DNA of 64,000 bases from Faecalibacterium prausnitzii (GTDB lineage Bacteria > Bacillota > Clostridia > Oscillospirales > Ruminococcaceae), in the NCBI RefSeq assembly GCF_003287495.1, contig NZ_PRLE01000003.1:344881-408880 (forward strand), in the 5' to 3' direction. The position numbers were made by a program, and so were the translations under genes. Of this stretch, positions 1 through 11,006 are shown one piece after another. The notes below the pieces were generated by a model, which was given only the letters and a program-made list of their open reading frames with translations, made no database searches and was not told where the DNA came from. The first letter of the stretch is position 1. The number at the start of each line of letters is the position of its first letter.

Positions 1-2315
1 TCCTGAGGAACCATAGCGATAGCCTTGGTGGGGCAGACGGTGACACACTCGCCGCAGCCCATGCAGTCCAGAGGAGACACAGCCATCACAAACTTGTACT
101 CGTTAGCGGGCTTGTTGTCGCGGCTCTTGGTCTGAGCAGGAGCCGCTGCCAGCTCGTCAGCGGTCAGCTGGAACGGACGGATGGTTGCGTGAGAGCACAC
201 GAATGCGCACTGGTTGCAGCCAACGCACTTGGAAGCATCCCACTCGGGGACATTGACAGCGGTGCCGCGCTTCTCATATGCAGAAGCACCCTGCTCCCAC
301 TCGCCGTTTGCATTTGCGACGAAAGAGGAGACAGGCAGGCTGTCGCCATCCATACGAGCGATGGGCTCCATGACGTCGCGGATCTGCTTGACCAGATCTG
401 CACGGCCACTCAGAGCCTTGGGAGCGGGATCGGCCTCGGGGTTGGACCAGGAAGCGGGGACGTCAACCTTGTGGATTGCGTCAACACCAGCATCGATCGC
501 CTTCCAGTTCATCTCAACGACGTCCTGGCCCTTCTTGCCGTAGCTCTTCTGAGCTGCCTGCTTCATGAAGTTGACAGCGTCCTCGATGGGCATAACGTCA
601 GCCAGCTTGAAGAAAGCGGACTGCAGGATGGTATTGGTGCGCTTGCCCATACCGATCTCGATTGCCTTATCGATTGCGTTGATGGTGTACAGCTGAATGT
701 TGTTGTCAGCAATGTACTTCTTGGCCTCAGCGTTCAGGTGCTGGCCCAGCTCCTCATCGTTCCACTGGCAGTTGATCATGAACACGCCGCCGGGCTTGAC
801 ATCCTGGACCATCTTCATGCCCATGTGGATGTAAGCGGGGTTGTGGCAGGCCACGAAGTCAGCCTGGTTGATGTAGTAGGGGCTGCGGATGGGCTTGTCG
901 CCGAAACGCAGGTGGCTGATGGTCACGCCGCCAGTCTTCTTGGAGTCATACTGGAAGTATGCCTGAACATACTTATCCGTGTGGTCGCCAATGATCTTGA
1001 CGGAGTTCTTGTTCGCACCGACAGTACCGTCGCCGCCCAGACCCCAGAACTTGCACTCCTTGGTGCCAGCAGCTGCGGTGATGGGAGCGGGCTTGACTTC
1101 CGGCAGAGACAGGAACGTGACATCATCGGTGATGCCGAGGGTGAAGCGCTCCTTGGGAGCATCCTTCTCCAGCTCTTTGAACAGAGCGAAGATGGAGGAC
1201 GGGGGAGTGTCCTTGCTGCCCAGACCGTAACGGCCGCCGGTCAGGATGACATCATTCTTGCCAGCCTCACGCAGGGTAGCTGCGACATCCAGGTACAGGG
1301 GCTCGCCCAGAGAGCCGGGCTCCTTGGTGCGGTCCAGAACTGCGACCTTCTTAGCGGTAGCAGGCAGGACCTTCAGCAGAGCGGAGGACACCCAGGGACG
1401 ATACAGGCGGACCTTGATGATACCGACCTTCTCGCCCTTAGCGTTCAGGTAGTCGATGACCTCGTCTGCGACATCGCAGACGGAGCCCATGGCCACGATC
1501 ACGCGGTCAGCATCGGGTGCGCCGTAGTAGTTGAACAGGTCGTAGTTGGTGCCCAGCTTCTCGTTGATCTTGCCCATGTACTTCTCGACCACTGCGGGCA
1601 GAGCGTTGTACACGGAGTTGCAAGCTTCACGATGCTGGAAGAACACGTCGCCGTTCTCGTGAGAGCCGCGCATCTTGGGGTGCTCGGGGTTCAGAGCCTT
1701 GGCACGGAACTCCTCAACAGCCTTCATGTTGCACATTTCTTTCAGATCGGCGTAGTCCCACTTCTCGATCTTCTGGTACTCATGAGAAGTACGGAAGCCA
1801 TCGAAGAAGTTCAGGAACGGAACCTTGCCCTCGATTGCTGCCAGGTGGGCAACAGGGGACAGGTCCATGACTTCCTGGACGCTGCTCTCGACCAGCATTG
1901 CGAAGCCGGTCTGGCGGCATGCCATAACGTCGCTGTGATCACCGAAGATGTTCAGGGACTGGGTAGCAACGGTACGTGCAGAAACATCAAACACGCAGGG
2001 CAGCTGCTCCGCAGCGATCTTGTACATGTTGGGGATCATCAGCAGCAGGCCCTGAGATGCGGTGAAGGTGGTGGTAACAGCACCTGCACCCAGAGAGCCG
2101 TGCACAGCGCCTGCAGCGCCGGCCTCGGACTCCATCTCGACGACCTTGACCTGGTTGCCGAAAATGTTCTTCTGGCCAGCTGCGGACCACTGGTCCACGG
2201 AGTCAGCCATCGGAGAAGACGGGGTAATGGGGTAGATAGCAGCCACGTCCGTGTAGGCATATGCTACATGGGCAGCAGCGGTATTGCCATCCATGGTTTG
2301 CTTTGCTCTAGGCAT
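1..2315 (-). CDS. nifJ: Pyruvate:ferredoxin (flavodoxin) oxidoreductase, 3' end outside window
   Basis: This enzyme oxidatively decarboxylates pyruvate to acetyl-CoA, CO2 and reduced ferredoxin in the cytoplasm, and is central to fermentation in strict anaerobes. The N-terminal pyrimidine-binding domain is visible (YPITPSSPM, residues 28-36). Two ferredoxin-type clusters lie near the window edge: CVGCNQCAFVC at about residue 700 and CMGCGECVTVCP at about residue 753. About 771 residues are present. The family is usually near 1,170 residues, so the C-terminal thiamine-diphosphate domain is off the left edge. The ATG at 2315 is preceded by a GGAGGAAG ribosome site. The long plus-strand reading frame opposite is an antisense shadow. 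A promoter is likely near 2410-2445 on the minus strand (TTTACT, 17 bp, TAATAT). The 5' leader holds a CGGGGC/GCCCCG hairpin. Confidence 0.95.
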   Translation of the reverse strand, partial: MPRAKQTMDGNTAAAHVAYAYTDVAAIYPITPSSPMADSVDQWSAAGQKNIFGNQVKVVEMESEAGAAGAVHGSLGAGAVTTTFTASQGLLLMIPNMYKIAAEQLPCVFDVSARTVATQSLNIFGDHSDVMACRQTGFAMLVESSVQEVMDLSPVAHLAAIEGKVPFLNFFDGFRTSHEYQKIEKWDYADLKEMCNMKAVEEFRAKALNPEHPKMRGSHENGDVFFQHREACNSVYNALPAVVEKYMGKINEKLGTNYDLFNYYGAPDADRVIVAMGSVCDVADEVIDYLNAKGEKVGIIKVRLYRPWVSSALLKVLPATAKKVAVLDRTKEPGSLGEPLYLDVAATLREAGKNDVILTGGRYGLGSKDTPPSSIFALFKELEKDAPKERFTLGITDDVTFLSLPEVKPAPITAAAGTKECKFWGLGGDGTVGANKNSVKIIGDHTDKYVQAYFQYDSKKTGGVTISHLRFGDKPIRSPYYINQADFVACHNPAYIHMGMKMVQDVKPGGVFMINCQWNDEELGQHLNAEAKKYIADNNIQLYTINAIDKAIEIGMGKRTNTILQSAFFKLADVMPIEDAVNFMKQAAQKSYGKKGQDVVEMNWKAIDAGVDAIHKVDVPASWSNPEADPAPKALSGRADLVKQIRDVMEPIARMDGDSLPVSSFVANANGEWEQGASAYEKRGTAVNVPEWDASKCVGCNQCAFVCSHATIRPFQLTADELAAAPAQTKSRDNKPANEYKFVMAVSPLDCMGCGECVTVCPTKAIAMVPQ

Positions 2316-2660
2316 TTTTCTTCCTCCATTGTTCAGAATTTGGTACCTTTTGCGCGGGGCAATTGCGCCCCGGCGGGGCCGGAGAACCCCAGAAAGGCAC
2401 TATTGCTCATATATTATATTAGCAAATTCCGTCCCAGAAGTAAATGCAAACCAGCTGGCAAAACACAACAAAAATTCAAGATTTTTTTTGGTTGTTTTTG
2501 ATGGATGTGTCCTTTGTGGAATCCAGCAGACTGACATGCTAACGTTTTATTAAGATAACCCCGTGGTTTCTGAACAAATTCTTAATTTTGGAATTGACAA
2601 GCCCGTGGCAGTTGCCGTAAACTGGACACAGACTACCATGGAAACGGAGAGGAAAAAGCA
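2316..2660. promoter_or_regulatory. Divergent intergenic region between nifJ and the Nudix gene
   Basis: This 345-base gap holds no convincing gene. For the Nudix gene on the plus strand there is TTGACA at 2594-2599 and TAAACT at 2618-2623, 18 bp apart. The nifJ promoter is probably inside the AT-rich stretch around 2410-2445. A GC-rich hairpin sits in the nifJ leader at about 2355-2375. Confidence 0.5.
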
Positions 2661-3215
2661 ATGGATTCTGCGGTACATTATGAGAAAACACTTTCCAGTG
2701 AAGTGATTTTTGAGGGCCGGGTCATCACCCTGACCAACGATGTGGCCCTGCTGGAAAACGGCGAGACCGCCGGCCGGGAGGTGGTGCACCACCACGGCGG
2801 TGCCTGCATCCTGCCCTACTTTGAGGATGGCACCATCTGCATGGTGCGGCAGTTCCGCTACGCCATGCAGCAGGAGCTGTGGGAGCTGCCCGCCGGCAAG
2901 CTGGAAAAAGGGGAGGACCCGTTCCTCGCCGCCCAGCGGGAGCTGGAAGAAGAGTGCGGCCTGACCGCCGACCACTACACCTCTCTGGGCCAGTTTTACC
3001 CCACCGTGGGCTATGACACGGAGATCATTTATATGTGGGTGGCAACAGGCCTCCACAAAACGCAGATGCACCTGGACGATGACGAATTCCTGACGCCGGA
3101 CCGCGTCCCGCTGCAAAAGGCTTACGAAATGGTCATGAGCGGGGAGATCAAGGACGGCAAGACCATTGCAGGCGTGCTCAAGCTCAAGGCCCTGCTGGAT
3201 GAGGGCAAGCTGTGA
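2661..3215 (+). CDS. Nudix hydrolase, ADP-ribose pyrophosphatase type
   Basis: The 184-residue protein belongs to the Nudix family, which cleaves nucleoside diphosphates linked to another moiety. Length and the family's housecleaning role suggest ADP-ribose as substrate. A complete Nudix box lies at residues 79-101, from G79 through REL (93-95), EEE (96-98) and GL (100-101), supplying the metal-binding glutamates. The ATG at 2661 follows a GAGAGG-like ribosome site. The next gene starts inside this stop codon (GTGA overlap), so the two are translationally coupled. Exact substrate cannot be read from sequence. Confidence 0.9.
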   Translation: MDSAVHYEKTLSSEVIFEGRVITLTNDVALLENGETAGREVVHHHGGACILPYFEDGTICMVRQFRYAMQQELWELPAGKLEKGEDPFLAAQRELEEECGLTADHYTSLGQFYPTVGYDTEIIYMWVATGLHKTQMHLDDDEFLTPDRVPLQKAYEMVMSGEIKDGKTIAGVLKLKALLDEGKL

Positions 3216-3919
3216 GTTTTATCATCTATGAAGACGATGCCCTTGTAGTGCTGGACAAGCCCGCCGGGTGCTCCAGCGAAGAGGGCGTGCCTCAGCGGCT
3301 CCGGGAGCAATGGGGGAAGCCGGACGCTTACGTCGGCGTCATCCACCGTCTGGACACCGGCGTCTCGGGCCTGATGGTCTATGCAAAGACCCCGCAGGCG
3401 GCAGCGGCCCTGAGCCGTCAGGTAACGCGGAGCCAGGAGGCCTATGCCGTGCAGGATGGCCGGGCCGAGGGGACACCCGCCGCTCCCCGTTTTATCAAAC
3501 AGTACCGGGCTGTGATTGCAGGCGGCCCGGACGAAGCGCTCCCCGCTGAGGGTACGTTGCGGGATCACCTGTTCAAGGACAGCCGGAAAGGCCGGGTCTT
3601 CCCGGTCAGCCGCCCCCGCAAGGGTGTGAAAGAAGCTGTACTGGAGTATCGCATTGCGGCCACGGCAGAAGATGGAGCGTTCAGTCTGGCGGACATCACC
3701 CTCCACACCGGGCGGACCCATCAGATCCGGGTGCAGTTTGCCTCCCGGAAGCATCCGCTCTGGGGCGATGGCAAGTACGGCAGCCGCGCCAAGGGGGCCA
3801 TCGCCCTGCAGAGCGCCCGGCTGCAGTTCTTCCACCCGGTGAGCGGAGAGAAGATGGAATTCGCGTTGGCCATGCCAGCAGGGGAACCGTGGGATTTGTT
3901 CAGAGCGCTGTCCCGGTAA
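3212..3919 (+). CDS. RluA-family RNA pseudouridine synthase
   Basis: The 235-residue protein should isomerise uridine to pseudouridine in rRNA or tRNA. The RluA signature HRLDTGVSGL is at residues 45-54, with D48 as the expected catalytic aspartate, and a second conserved segment, GRTHQIRVQF, follows near residue 168. It has no N-terminal S4 domain, as in shorter RluA/TruC-type members. The GTG start at 3212 overlaps the Nudix stop by four bases, which fixes the start. A palindromic repeat follows the stop. Target uridine is unknown. Confidence 0.9.
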   Translation: MSFIIYEDDALVVLDKPAGCSSEEGVPQRLREQWGKPDAYVGVIHRLDTGVSGLMVYAKTPQAAAALSRQVTRSQEAYAVQDGRAEGTPAAPRFIKQYRAVIAGGPDEALPAEGTLRDHLFKDSRKGRVFPVSRPRKGVKEAVLEYRIAATAEDGAFSLADITLHTGRTHQIRVQFASRKHPLWGDGKYGSRAKGAIALQSARLQFFHPVSGEKMEFALAMPAGEPWDLFRALSR

Positions 3920-3920
3920 C

Positions 3921-3972
3921 ACCTCTCAGTCTGCTTCGCAGCCAGCTCCCCTTGAAAGGGGAGCCCTTGGCA
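3921..3972. repeat. Dispersed palindromic repeat, copy A
   Basis: A GC-rich imperfect palindrome between the pseudouridine synthase and the GntR regulator. It starts with CCTCTCAGTC, holds CAGCTCCCC facing GGGGAGCC, and ends in CTTGGCA. Related copies occur near 5.8, 11.0, 16.7, 23.9, 25.8, 32.8, 35.4, 46.7 and 63.8 kb. Confidence 0.8.
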
Positions 3973-4049
3973 TATCGGGTAATTTTTTCTTATCGCCTGC
4001 GGCTCCAAAGCAGCCGGGCCCTGCTGTTTTGATTAGAGGGATCATTACT

Positions 4050-4727
4050 ATGGAACAATACAAAACTGATGCTGAAATTTACGAGGTGCTGGAGCGGGAG
4101 ATCATTGACCTGACCATCCGGCCGGGCAGCTCCCTGAGCGAGAACCCGCTCTGCGCCCGCTTTGGGGCCCCCCGCACCCTCATCCGGGTGGTGCTGCAAA
4201 AATTGCAGGAAAAGGGGCTGGTGAAGATCGTGCCGTACAAGGGCACTACCGTTACCCGGCTCAACCGGGAGATCGTGGATGAGCTCATCTATGAGCGCAC
4301 CGCCGTGGAGGCCCGGGTGCTGCGGGATTTCGCGCCCCACTGCACGCCGGAACAGCGGGCTCTCATCCGCCGCCGGGCCGACGCCTACGCGGCCCTGGCC
4401 CAGGCCGAAACGCCGGACTATAACCGTCTGTACGAGGCAGACCGCCTGCTCCATGAGACCTGGTTTGCCGCCATGGGCAAAATGTACCTCTTTCGCACGC
4501 TGCAGAACGCTCACGCCGATTACAGCCGCTTCCGGATGCTGGACACCATCACCAGCGGCGGGCTGGCGGAGGTCATCGCGGACCACCAGAACCTGATCGA
4601 CGCCATTGAGCGGTGCGACCTGGCCGCCTTTGAGCCGCTGGTGGAGCGCCATCTCTACGGCGGCATCCGCCGCCTGGGCTCCCGGCTCACGGAAGAATAC
4701 GCCGATTATTTTGAGCCGGAAAAATAA
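4050..4727 (+). CDS. GntR-family transcriptional regulator, FCD type
   Basis: A predicted DNA-binding regulator of 225 residues. The N-terminal winged helix-turn-helix covers about residues 1-70 (PGSSLSENPLCARFGAPRTLIRVVLQKLQEKGLV). The C-terminal all-helical FCD-type ligand domain follows, with histidines that may bind metal or a carboxylic acid, as is common in the FadR subgroup. I chose the ATG at 4050 rather than the upstream in-frame TTG at 4029 because AGAGGG lies about nine bases before it and the alignable domain starts there. The gene is monocistronic, followed by a parS-like site and a strong terminator. The regulated genes and ligand are not evident. Confidence 0.85.
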   Translation: MEQYKTDAEIYEVLEREIIDLTIRPGSSLSENPLCARFGAPRTLIRVVLQKLQEKGLVKIVPYKGTTVTRLNREIVDELIYERTAVEARVLRDFAPHCTPEQRALIRRRADAYAALAQAETPDYNRLYEADRLLHETWFAAMGKMYLFRTLQNAHADYSRFRMLDTITSGGLAEVIADHQNLIDAIERCDLAAFEPLVERHLYGGIRRLGSRLTEEYADYFEPEK

Positions 4728-4736
4728 TGCAGAAAT

Positions 4737-4752
4737 TGTTCCACGGGGAACA
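4737..4752. other. parS-like ParB binding site 1
   Basis: TGTTCCACGGGGAACA is a 16-bp near-palindrome matching the general Firmicute parS pattern (TGTTnCACGTGnAACA). Two related copies lie next to the ParABS genes at 26493 and 28247. This one is just after a stop codon, about 10 kb left of dnaA. Confidence 0.6.
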
Positions 4753-4757
4753 TCATC

Positions 4758-4800
4758 AAAAGGAGTCCTGTGCGTTCAACCGCACAGGACTCCTTTTGTA
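4758..4800. terminator. Bidirectional terminator between the GntR gene and mntP
   Basis: A perfect 17-bp stem (AAAAGGAGTCCTGTGCG and its complement) with a 6-base loop has T-rich flanks on both strands. It serves the convergent GntR-type gene and mntP. Confidence 0.9.
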
Positions 4801-4807
4801 TCTGTAT

Positions 4808-5392
4808 TTAGCCGAACACGCCCGAAATAAAAATCTCCAACCCAATGCCGATGAGGATAACACCACCCAGGATGGAGGCTTTGCCGGAGAGTTCGGTGCC
4901 AAACTTTTTGCCAAGGCTCAAACCTGCCTCACAGAGGAAGAACGTGACCGCTGCCACGATGAGGGAACAGACCAGTGCCATCAGCCAGCCGTACTCCGAG
5001 ATGGTGAAGCCGACGGAAAGAGCGTCGATACTGGTGGCCACGCCCTGCATAAAGAGAGCACCGGCGCTCAGCTCGGCGGTTTCCTCGGCTTCCTCGCCCT
5101 TGATGCCCTCCAGAAGCATCTTGCCGCCGATATAGCCCAGCAGGGCCAGCGCGATCCAGGGGATAAACTTTTCAAAGGCCGAGAATAACTCCACGATGGT
5201 GTGGACGCAGAGCCAGCCCGCCATAGGCATAACAGCCTGAAAAACGCCAAAGGTCCCTGCAATGATGGCACCCCGGCGGCGGGACATGTAGGGGTCATGC
5301 AGGCCGTTGGCCAGCGAGACCGAGAATGCATCCATGGCAAGGCCTACGCCCAACAGGGCGCTGTTGAGGAAAAAGACGAAACTCCACTCCAT
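4808..5392 (-). CDS. mntP: Manganese efflux pump MntP
   Basis: A 194-residue polytopic inner-membrane protein of the MntP (DUF204/YebN) family, which exports Mn2+. It shows six hydrophobic segments in two three-helix repeats. Each repeat has the charged motif typical of the family: MDAFSVSLANGL near residue 19 and SIDALSVGFTI near residue 118. The conserved aspartates within these helices are expected to bind metal. The ATG at 5392 follows a CAGGAGG ribosome site. An in-frame extension upstream to 5674 runs through the riboswitch and terminator and is not coding. The yybP-ykoY riboswitch upstream independently supports a manganese role. Confidence 0.93.
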   Translation of the reverse strand: MEWSFVFFLNSALLGVGLAMDAFSVSLANGLHDPYMSRRRGAIIAGTFGVFQAVMPMAGWLCVHTIVELFSAFEKFIPWIALALLGYIGGKMLLEGIKGEEAEETAELSAGALFMQGVATSIDALSVGFTISEYGWLMALVCSLIVAAVTFFLCEAGLSLGKKFGTELSGKASILGGVILIGIGLEIFISGVFG

Positions 5393-5520
5393 AAAAATTG
5401 CCTCCTGAAATTGACCGGAAATCAGTGGTTTTTCTGCGGTTGCTCTCTCCGTCATTGCCGCGCAGTGACAGCTCCCCCAGAGGGGTGAGCGTTGCGAGGA
5501 ACTTTGGATCGAAAACAAAA

Positions 5521-5560
5521 ACCCGGAATTGGCGCGCAACGTCCAATTCCGGGTCATTTT
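5521..5560. terminator. Riboswitch expression-platform terminator upstream of mntP
   Basis: The inverted repeat ACCCGGAATTGG / CCAATTCCGGGT (5521-5532 and 5543-5554) lies between the riboswitch aptamer and mntP. On the minus strand it is followed by TTTTTGTTTTC, so it can act as an intrinsic terminator relieved by Mn2+ binding. The plus strand also has a T7 run after it. Confidence 0.75.
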
Positions 5561-5589
5561 TTTACAAACTGACTCCATGTGCCGGGCGT

Positions 5590-5710
5590 TGGTACGCGCG
5601 CCAAAACACATGAGTCTCGCAAATGAAAGCAAGCCAGACCGCGACCAAGCGGCCATTGTGTTGACTTGCTGCACTCCTGCAAAGTGCCTGCTACTCCCCC
5701 ATGGGTATTT
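5590..5710 (-). promoter_or_regulatory. yybP-ykoY manganese riboswitch
   Basis: Read on the minus strand, this leader carries the hallmark segments of the yybP-ykoY class in order: GGGGGAGTAGC (5690-5700), then AGTCAACA, a GGCCGC hairpin, and GCGAGACTC (5612-5620). It is followed by an intrinsic terminator and then mntP. The class senses Mn2+ and usually activates exporters. A TGTGATAAAAT element about 20 bases upstream on the minus strand could be the promoter. The class call comes from motif recognition; a covariance search would confirm it. Confidence 0.85.
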
Positions 5711-5796
5711 GTGATTGTTCGCTCATTTTATCACATTCCCCATGCGAAGTCTAGGCTAACTTCTGCATTCCTCTCTTGGGCTCCCCTGCCAGGACA

Positions 5797-5878
5797 GACT
5801 CCCTCCGGCCGGAGGGAGATGTCGCGCCAGCGACAGAGGGAGGATCGCTGGACGCGCCAGAGCGCGGCCTGAGAGGTT
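5797..5878. repeat. Dispersed palindromic repeat, copy C
   Basis: Contains the perfect palindrome CTCCCTCCGGCCGGAGGGAG and an internal GTCGCGCCAGCGAC hairpin, ending in CTGAGAGG, the reverse form of the family's CCTCTCAG end. It lies in the gap between mntP's leader and the gyrA 3' end. The rest of 5393-5982 shows no gene. A degenerate copy is at about 5465-5500. Confidence 0.75.
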
Positions 5879-5982
5879 TTATTTTATCGCAATTTTCATA
5901 AATAGTGCCTATCAAAACGGCATATTTGCGATATGCAGTTTGCGGATGTTGCTTGTGCGTTAAAAACGCAAACTGCTATAAA

Positions 5983-8562
5983 TCATTCTTCGGCGTTATT
6001 TTCTGCTTCCGGCACTTCGGCGGCGGAGGCCTCATCGGCGGCCTCCATGGCGGCCAGCTGCTCCGCGGTGGGCTCATCGCCCTCCTCAGCCTCGATGGTC
6101 TCGGTCTGGGCCTCGTCGTCGTGGTCGGTACGGGCCAGCACCATGACCTTGTCGTTCTCGCCCAGACGCATGACCCGGACACCGGAGCCATAGCGGCTCT
6201 GGACGGGGATCTCGTTGGCGTGCAGGCGGATGATGATGCCCTCCTGGCTGCTCAGCAGCACGTCGTCCACATCGTCCACGATCTTGACGGCGGCGACTTT
6301 GTCCTTGGAGACATCGTAGTTGCGGATGCCCTTGCCGCCGCGCGCGGTAATACGGTAGGTATCGATCTCGGAGCGGCGGCCCTTGCCGTTCTCGGTCACG
6401 GTGAGCACCGTGCCGCCTTCGCGGCAGATGCAGACGCCGATGACTTCATCGCCCTCGGCCAGCTTGATGGCCCGGACGCCATGGCCTCCGCGGCCCATGG
6501 GGCGGGCGTCCTCTTCATTGAAGCGGATGGCCTGGCCGTTGCGGGTGGCAACGATCAGCATATCGTGGCCGGAGGTCAGGCGGGTCCATGCCAGAGAGTC
6601 GCCCTCGTTCAGCGCGATGCCGATGAGGCCGCTCTTGCGGATGTTGGCGTACTGCTCCAGCGGGGTGCGCTTGATGAGGCCCTGCTTGGTGACCATGGTG
6701 ACGAAACCGCCCTCCTGGTCTGCATCTGTATGCTGGCAGAGCATGTTGGTAACCTTTTCGCCCTCGGCCAGCTGCAGCAGGTTGACAATGTTGGTGCCCT
6801 TGCTGGTACGGCTGCCCTCGGCGATGGTATAGCCTTTCTGGCGGAAGAGGCGGCCCTTATCGGTGACAAAGAGGACATAATCGTGGGTGGAGCCGACAAA
6901 CATCTCCTGCACGATATCTTCTTCCTTGCGGGTCATGCCGGAAATGCCGCGGCCGCCGCGCTTCTGGGCCTGATAGGTGGCCTTGAGCTGGCGCTTGATA
7001 TAGCCTGCCTCGGTGAGGGTGTAGACACACTGCTCCTCGGCGATGAGGTCTTCGATGTCCACCTCGCCGCTGACGGTCTCGATCTCGGTGCGGCGCTCGT
7101 CGCCAAACCGCTTCTTCATCTCCAGCAGCTCGTTCTTGACGATCTCCAGCACCCGGGCGTCGTTGGCCAGGATATCTTCCCAATCCTCGATCTTTGCCTG
7201 CAGGGCACCCAGCTCTTCCTCGATCTTTAAAATTTCGAGGCCGGCCAGACGGCCCAGCTGCAGTTTGACGATCGCGTCTGCCTGCGGGTCATCAAAGCCG
7301 AACTGCTCCATGATGGCAGCCTTTGCCTCCGACATGCCGCCCTTGCAGGCGCGGATGGTGGCGATCAGCTCATCCACGATGTCGGTAGCCTTTTTCAGGC
7401 CCTCCAGGATATGGGCGCGCTCCTTGGCCTTTTTCAGGTCATACTGGGTACGGCGGCGGACGATCTCGTCCTGGAACTCGACGTACTTCTGGATCATCTG
7501 CTTCAGGGTCAGGACCTTGGGCACCTTGTGGTCAATGGCCAGCATGATGACACCCACGGTATCCTGCAGCTGGGTATACTGGTACAGCTGGTTCAGCACC
7601 ACCTGGGGGTTGGCGTCCTTGCGGACGTCAATGACGATCCGCATTCCCTTGCGGTTGGTCTCATCGTTCAGGTCACTGATGCCCTCAATGCGCTTGTCTT
7701 TTACGAGGTCCGCAATGTTCTCAATGAGGCGCGCCTTGTTGACCATATAGGGGATCTCGGTGACGATGATCTGGGCGCGGCCGTTCTTCTTTTCCTCAAT
7801 GGTGGCGCGGCCGCGCAGGGTGATCTTGCCGCGGCCGGTGGCGTAGGCGGCACGGATGCCGCTGCGGCCCATGATAATGCCGGCAGTGGGGAAGTCCGGG
7901 CCCTTGATATACTCCATCAGGCCGGGCAGGTCGATGTCCGGGTTGTCGATATAGGCCACACAGCCGTCAATGACCTCGCCCAGGTTGTGGGGCGGGATGT
8001 TGGTGGCCATACCAACCGCAATGCCCTGGCTGCCGTTGACCAGCAGGTTGGGGAAGCGGCTGGGCAGGACGCTGGGCTCTTTCTTGGTCTCATCAAAGTT
8101 GGGGTCCCAGTCGATGGTGTCCTTGTCGATATCGGTCAGCATCTCCACGGCCATCCGGCTCATGCGGGCCTCGGTGTAACGGTAAGCAGCCGGGGGGTCG
8201 CCATCGACCGAACCAAAATTACCCTGGCCATCCACCAGCGGGTAGCGCAGGGAGAAATCCTGTGCCAGACGGACCATTGCGTCGTAGACCGACGCGTCGC
8301 CGTGGGGGTGGTAGGAGCCCAGCACGGCACCAACGGTGTCGGCGGACTTGCGGTAGGGGTGGCCGGGATCATTTCCACGCTCATGCATGGTGTAAAGGAT
8401 GCGGCGGTGGACCGGCTTCAGGCCGTCCCGCACGTCCGGCAGGGCACGGGCCACGATGACCGACATGGAGTAATCCAGAAAGGCTGTCTCGATCTCTTTC
8501 TTGACATCCCGAATGATCATCTTGGTACCGCTGCCCGGTATCATCACATAATCTTCTTCCAT
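5983..8562 (-). CDS. gyrA: DNA gyrase subunit A
   Basis: The 859-residue GyrA subunit cleaves and rejoins DNA; with GyrB it introduces negative supercoils. The active-site tyrosine is Y129 in [10 protein letters not shown] (residues 125-134). The C-terminal beta-pinwheel carries a GyrA box variant, QKRGGRG. In the quinolone-determining region [10 protein letters not shown] (85-94), the position equivalent to E. coli Ser83 is alanine (A90), while the Asp87 equivalent is kept (D94). The ATG at 8562 follows GGAGGAACA. It lies 25 bases after gyrB, in the same minus-strand operon. Confidence 0.98.
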   Translation of the reverse strand: MEEDYVMIPGSGTKMIIRDVKKEIETAFLDYSMSVIVARALPDVRDGLKPVHRRILYTMHERGNDPGHPYRKSADTVGAVLGSYHPHGDASVYDAMVRLAQDFSLRYPLVDGQGNFGSVDGDPPAAYRYTEARMSRMAVEMLTDIDKDTIDWDPNFDETKKEPSVLPSRFPNLLVNGSQGIAVGMATNIPPHNLGEVIDGCVAYIDNPDIDLPGLMEYIKGPDFPTAGIIMGRSGIRAAYATGRGKITLRGRATIEEKKNGRAQIIVTEIPYMVNKARLIENIADLVKDKRIEGISDLNDETNRKGMRIVIDVRKDANPQVVLNQLYQYTQLQDTVGVIMLAIDHKVPKVLTLKQMIQKYVEFQDEIVRRRTQYDLKKAKERAHILEGLKKATDIVDELIATIRACKGGMSEAKAAIMEQFGFDDPQADAIVKLQLGRLAGLEILKIEEELGALQAKIEDWEDILANDARVLEIVKNELLEMKKRFGDERRTEIETVSGEVDIEDLIAEEQCVYTLTEAGYIKRQLKATYQAQKRGGRGISGMTRKEEDIVQEMFVGSTHDYVLFVTDKGRLFRQKGYTIAEGSRTSKGTNIVNLLQLAEGEKVTNMLCQHTDADQEGGFVTMVTKQGLIKRTPLEQYANIRKSGLIGIALNEGDSLAWTRLTSGHDMLIVATRNGQAIRFNEEDARPMGRGGHGVRAIKLAEGDEVIGVCICREGGTVLTVTENGKGRRSEIDTYRITARGGKGIRNYDVSKDKVAAVKIVDDVDDVLLSSQEGIIIRLHANEIPVQSRYGSGVRVMRLGENDKVMVLARTDHDDEAQTETIEAEEGDEPTAEQLAAMEAADEASAAEVPEAENNAEE

Positions 8563-8587
8563 TTGTTCCTCCGTGGATTTCTACAGG

Positions 8588-10657
<2,070 letters not shown>

Positions 10658-10669
10658 CTATTTGTATAA

Positions 10670-10954
10670 TCATTTTTTGGCCCGGATGGCTTCCACACCC
10701 TCGGGCAGGGGCCGTTCCGCACGCCGTTTCAGCGCGGCGGGGGACAGCTCCGAAAGATAGACCGTGTCCACCGGGGCATCGGCCAGCACATAGCTCTGGG
10801 GCAGCTCATCCGAGAGGCTGACCACCGCCCCATGCTTCTGGGCGTAATTGAGGAACTCCCGCCCCCGGGGAGAGATGGTGGTCGTCTCCAGATTGAAGAT
10901 GCCGATGACGTCCCGGTCGTTCAGGACATAATCCCGCCCCAGATGAAGATACAT
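10670..10954 (-). CDS. remB: RemB/DUF370 extracellular matrix regulator homolog
   Basis: A 94-residue protein starting MYLHLGRDYVLNDRDVIGIF, the hallmark N-terminus of the DUF370 family found between recF and gyrB in Firmicutes (B. subtilis YaaB/RemB). RemA/RemB proteins are small DNA-binding regulators of biofilm matrix genes in Bacillus. The role here is inferred only from homology and synteny. The last ~25 residues are basic. It lies 52 bases after recF and 87 before gyrB. Confidence 0.88.
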   Translation of the reverse strand: MYLHLGRDYVLNDRDVIGIFNLETTTISPRGREFLNYAQKHGAVVSLSDELPQSYVLADAPVDTVYLSELSPAALKRRAERPLPEGVEAIRAKK

Positions 10955-10973
10955 ACAAGCCTCTTTTCTGATG

Positions 10974-11001
10974 CGCCCTCTCAGACGCTGACGCAGGAGC
11001 C
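10974..11001. repeat. Fragment of dispersed palindromic repeat, copy K
   Basis: GCGCCCTCTCAGACGCTGAC closely resembles the copy at the mnmG stop codon (25829). It fills the short gap between recF and remB. Confidence 0.55.
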
Positions 11002-11006
11002 AGGTC

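Noticed and set aside
189..2501. 770-residue plus-strand open frame
   Set aside because: Antisense shadow of nifJ: the minus strand encodes a clear pyruvate:ferredoxin oxidoreductase with cofactor motifs.
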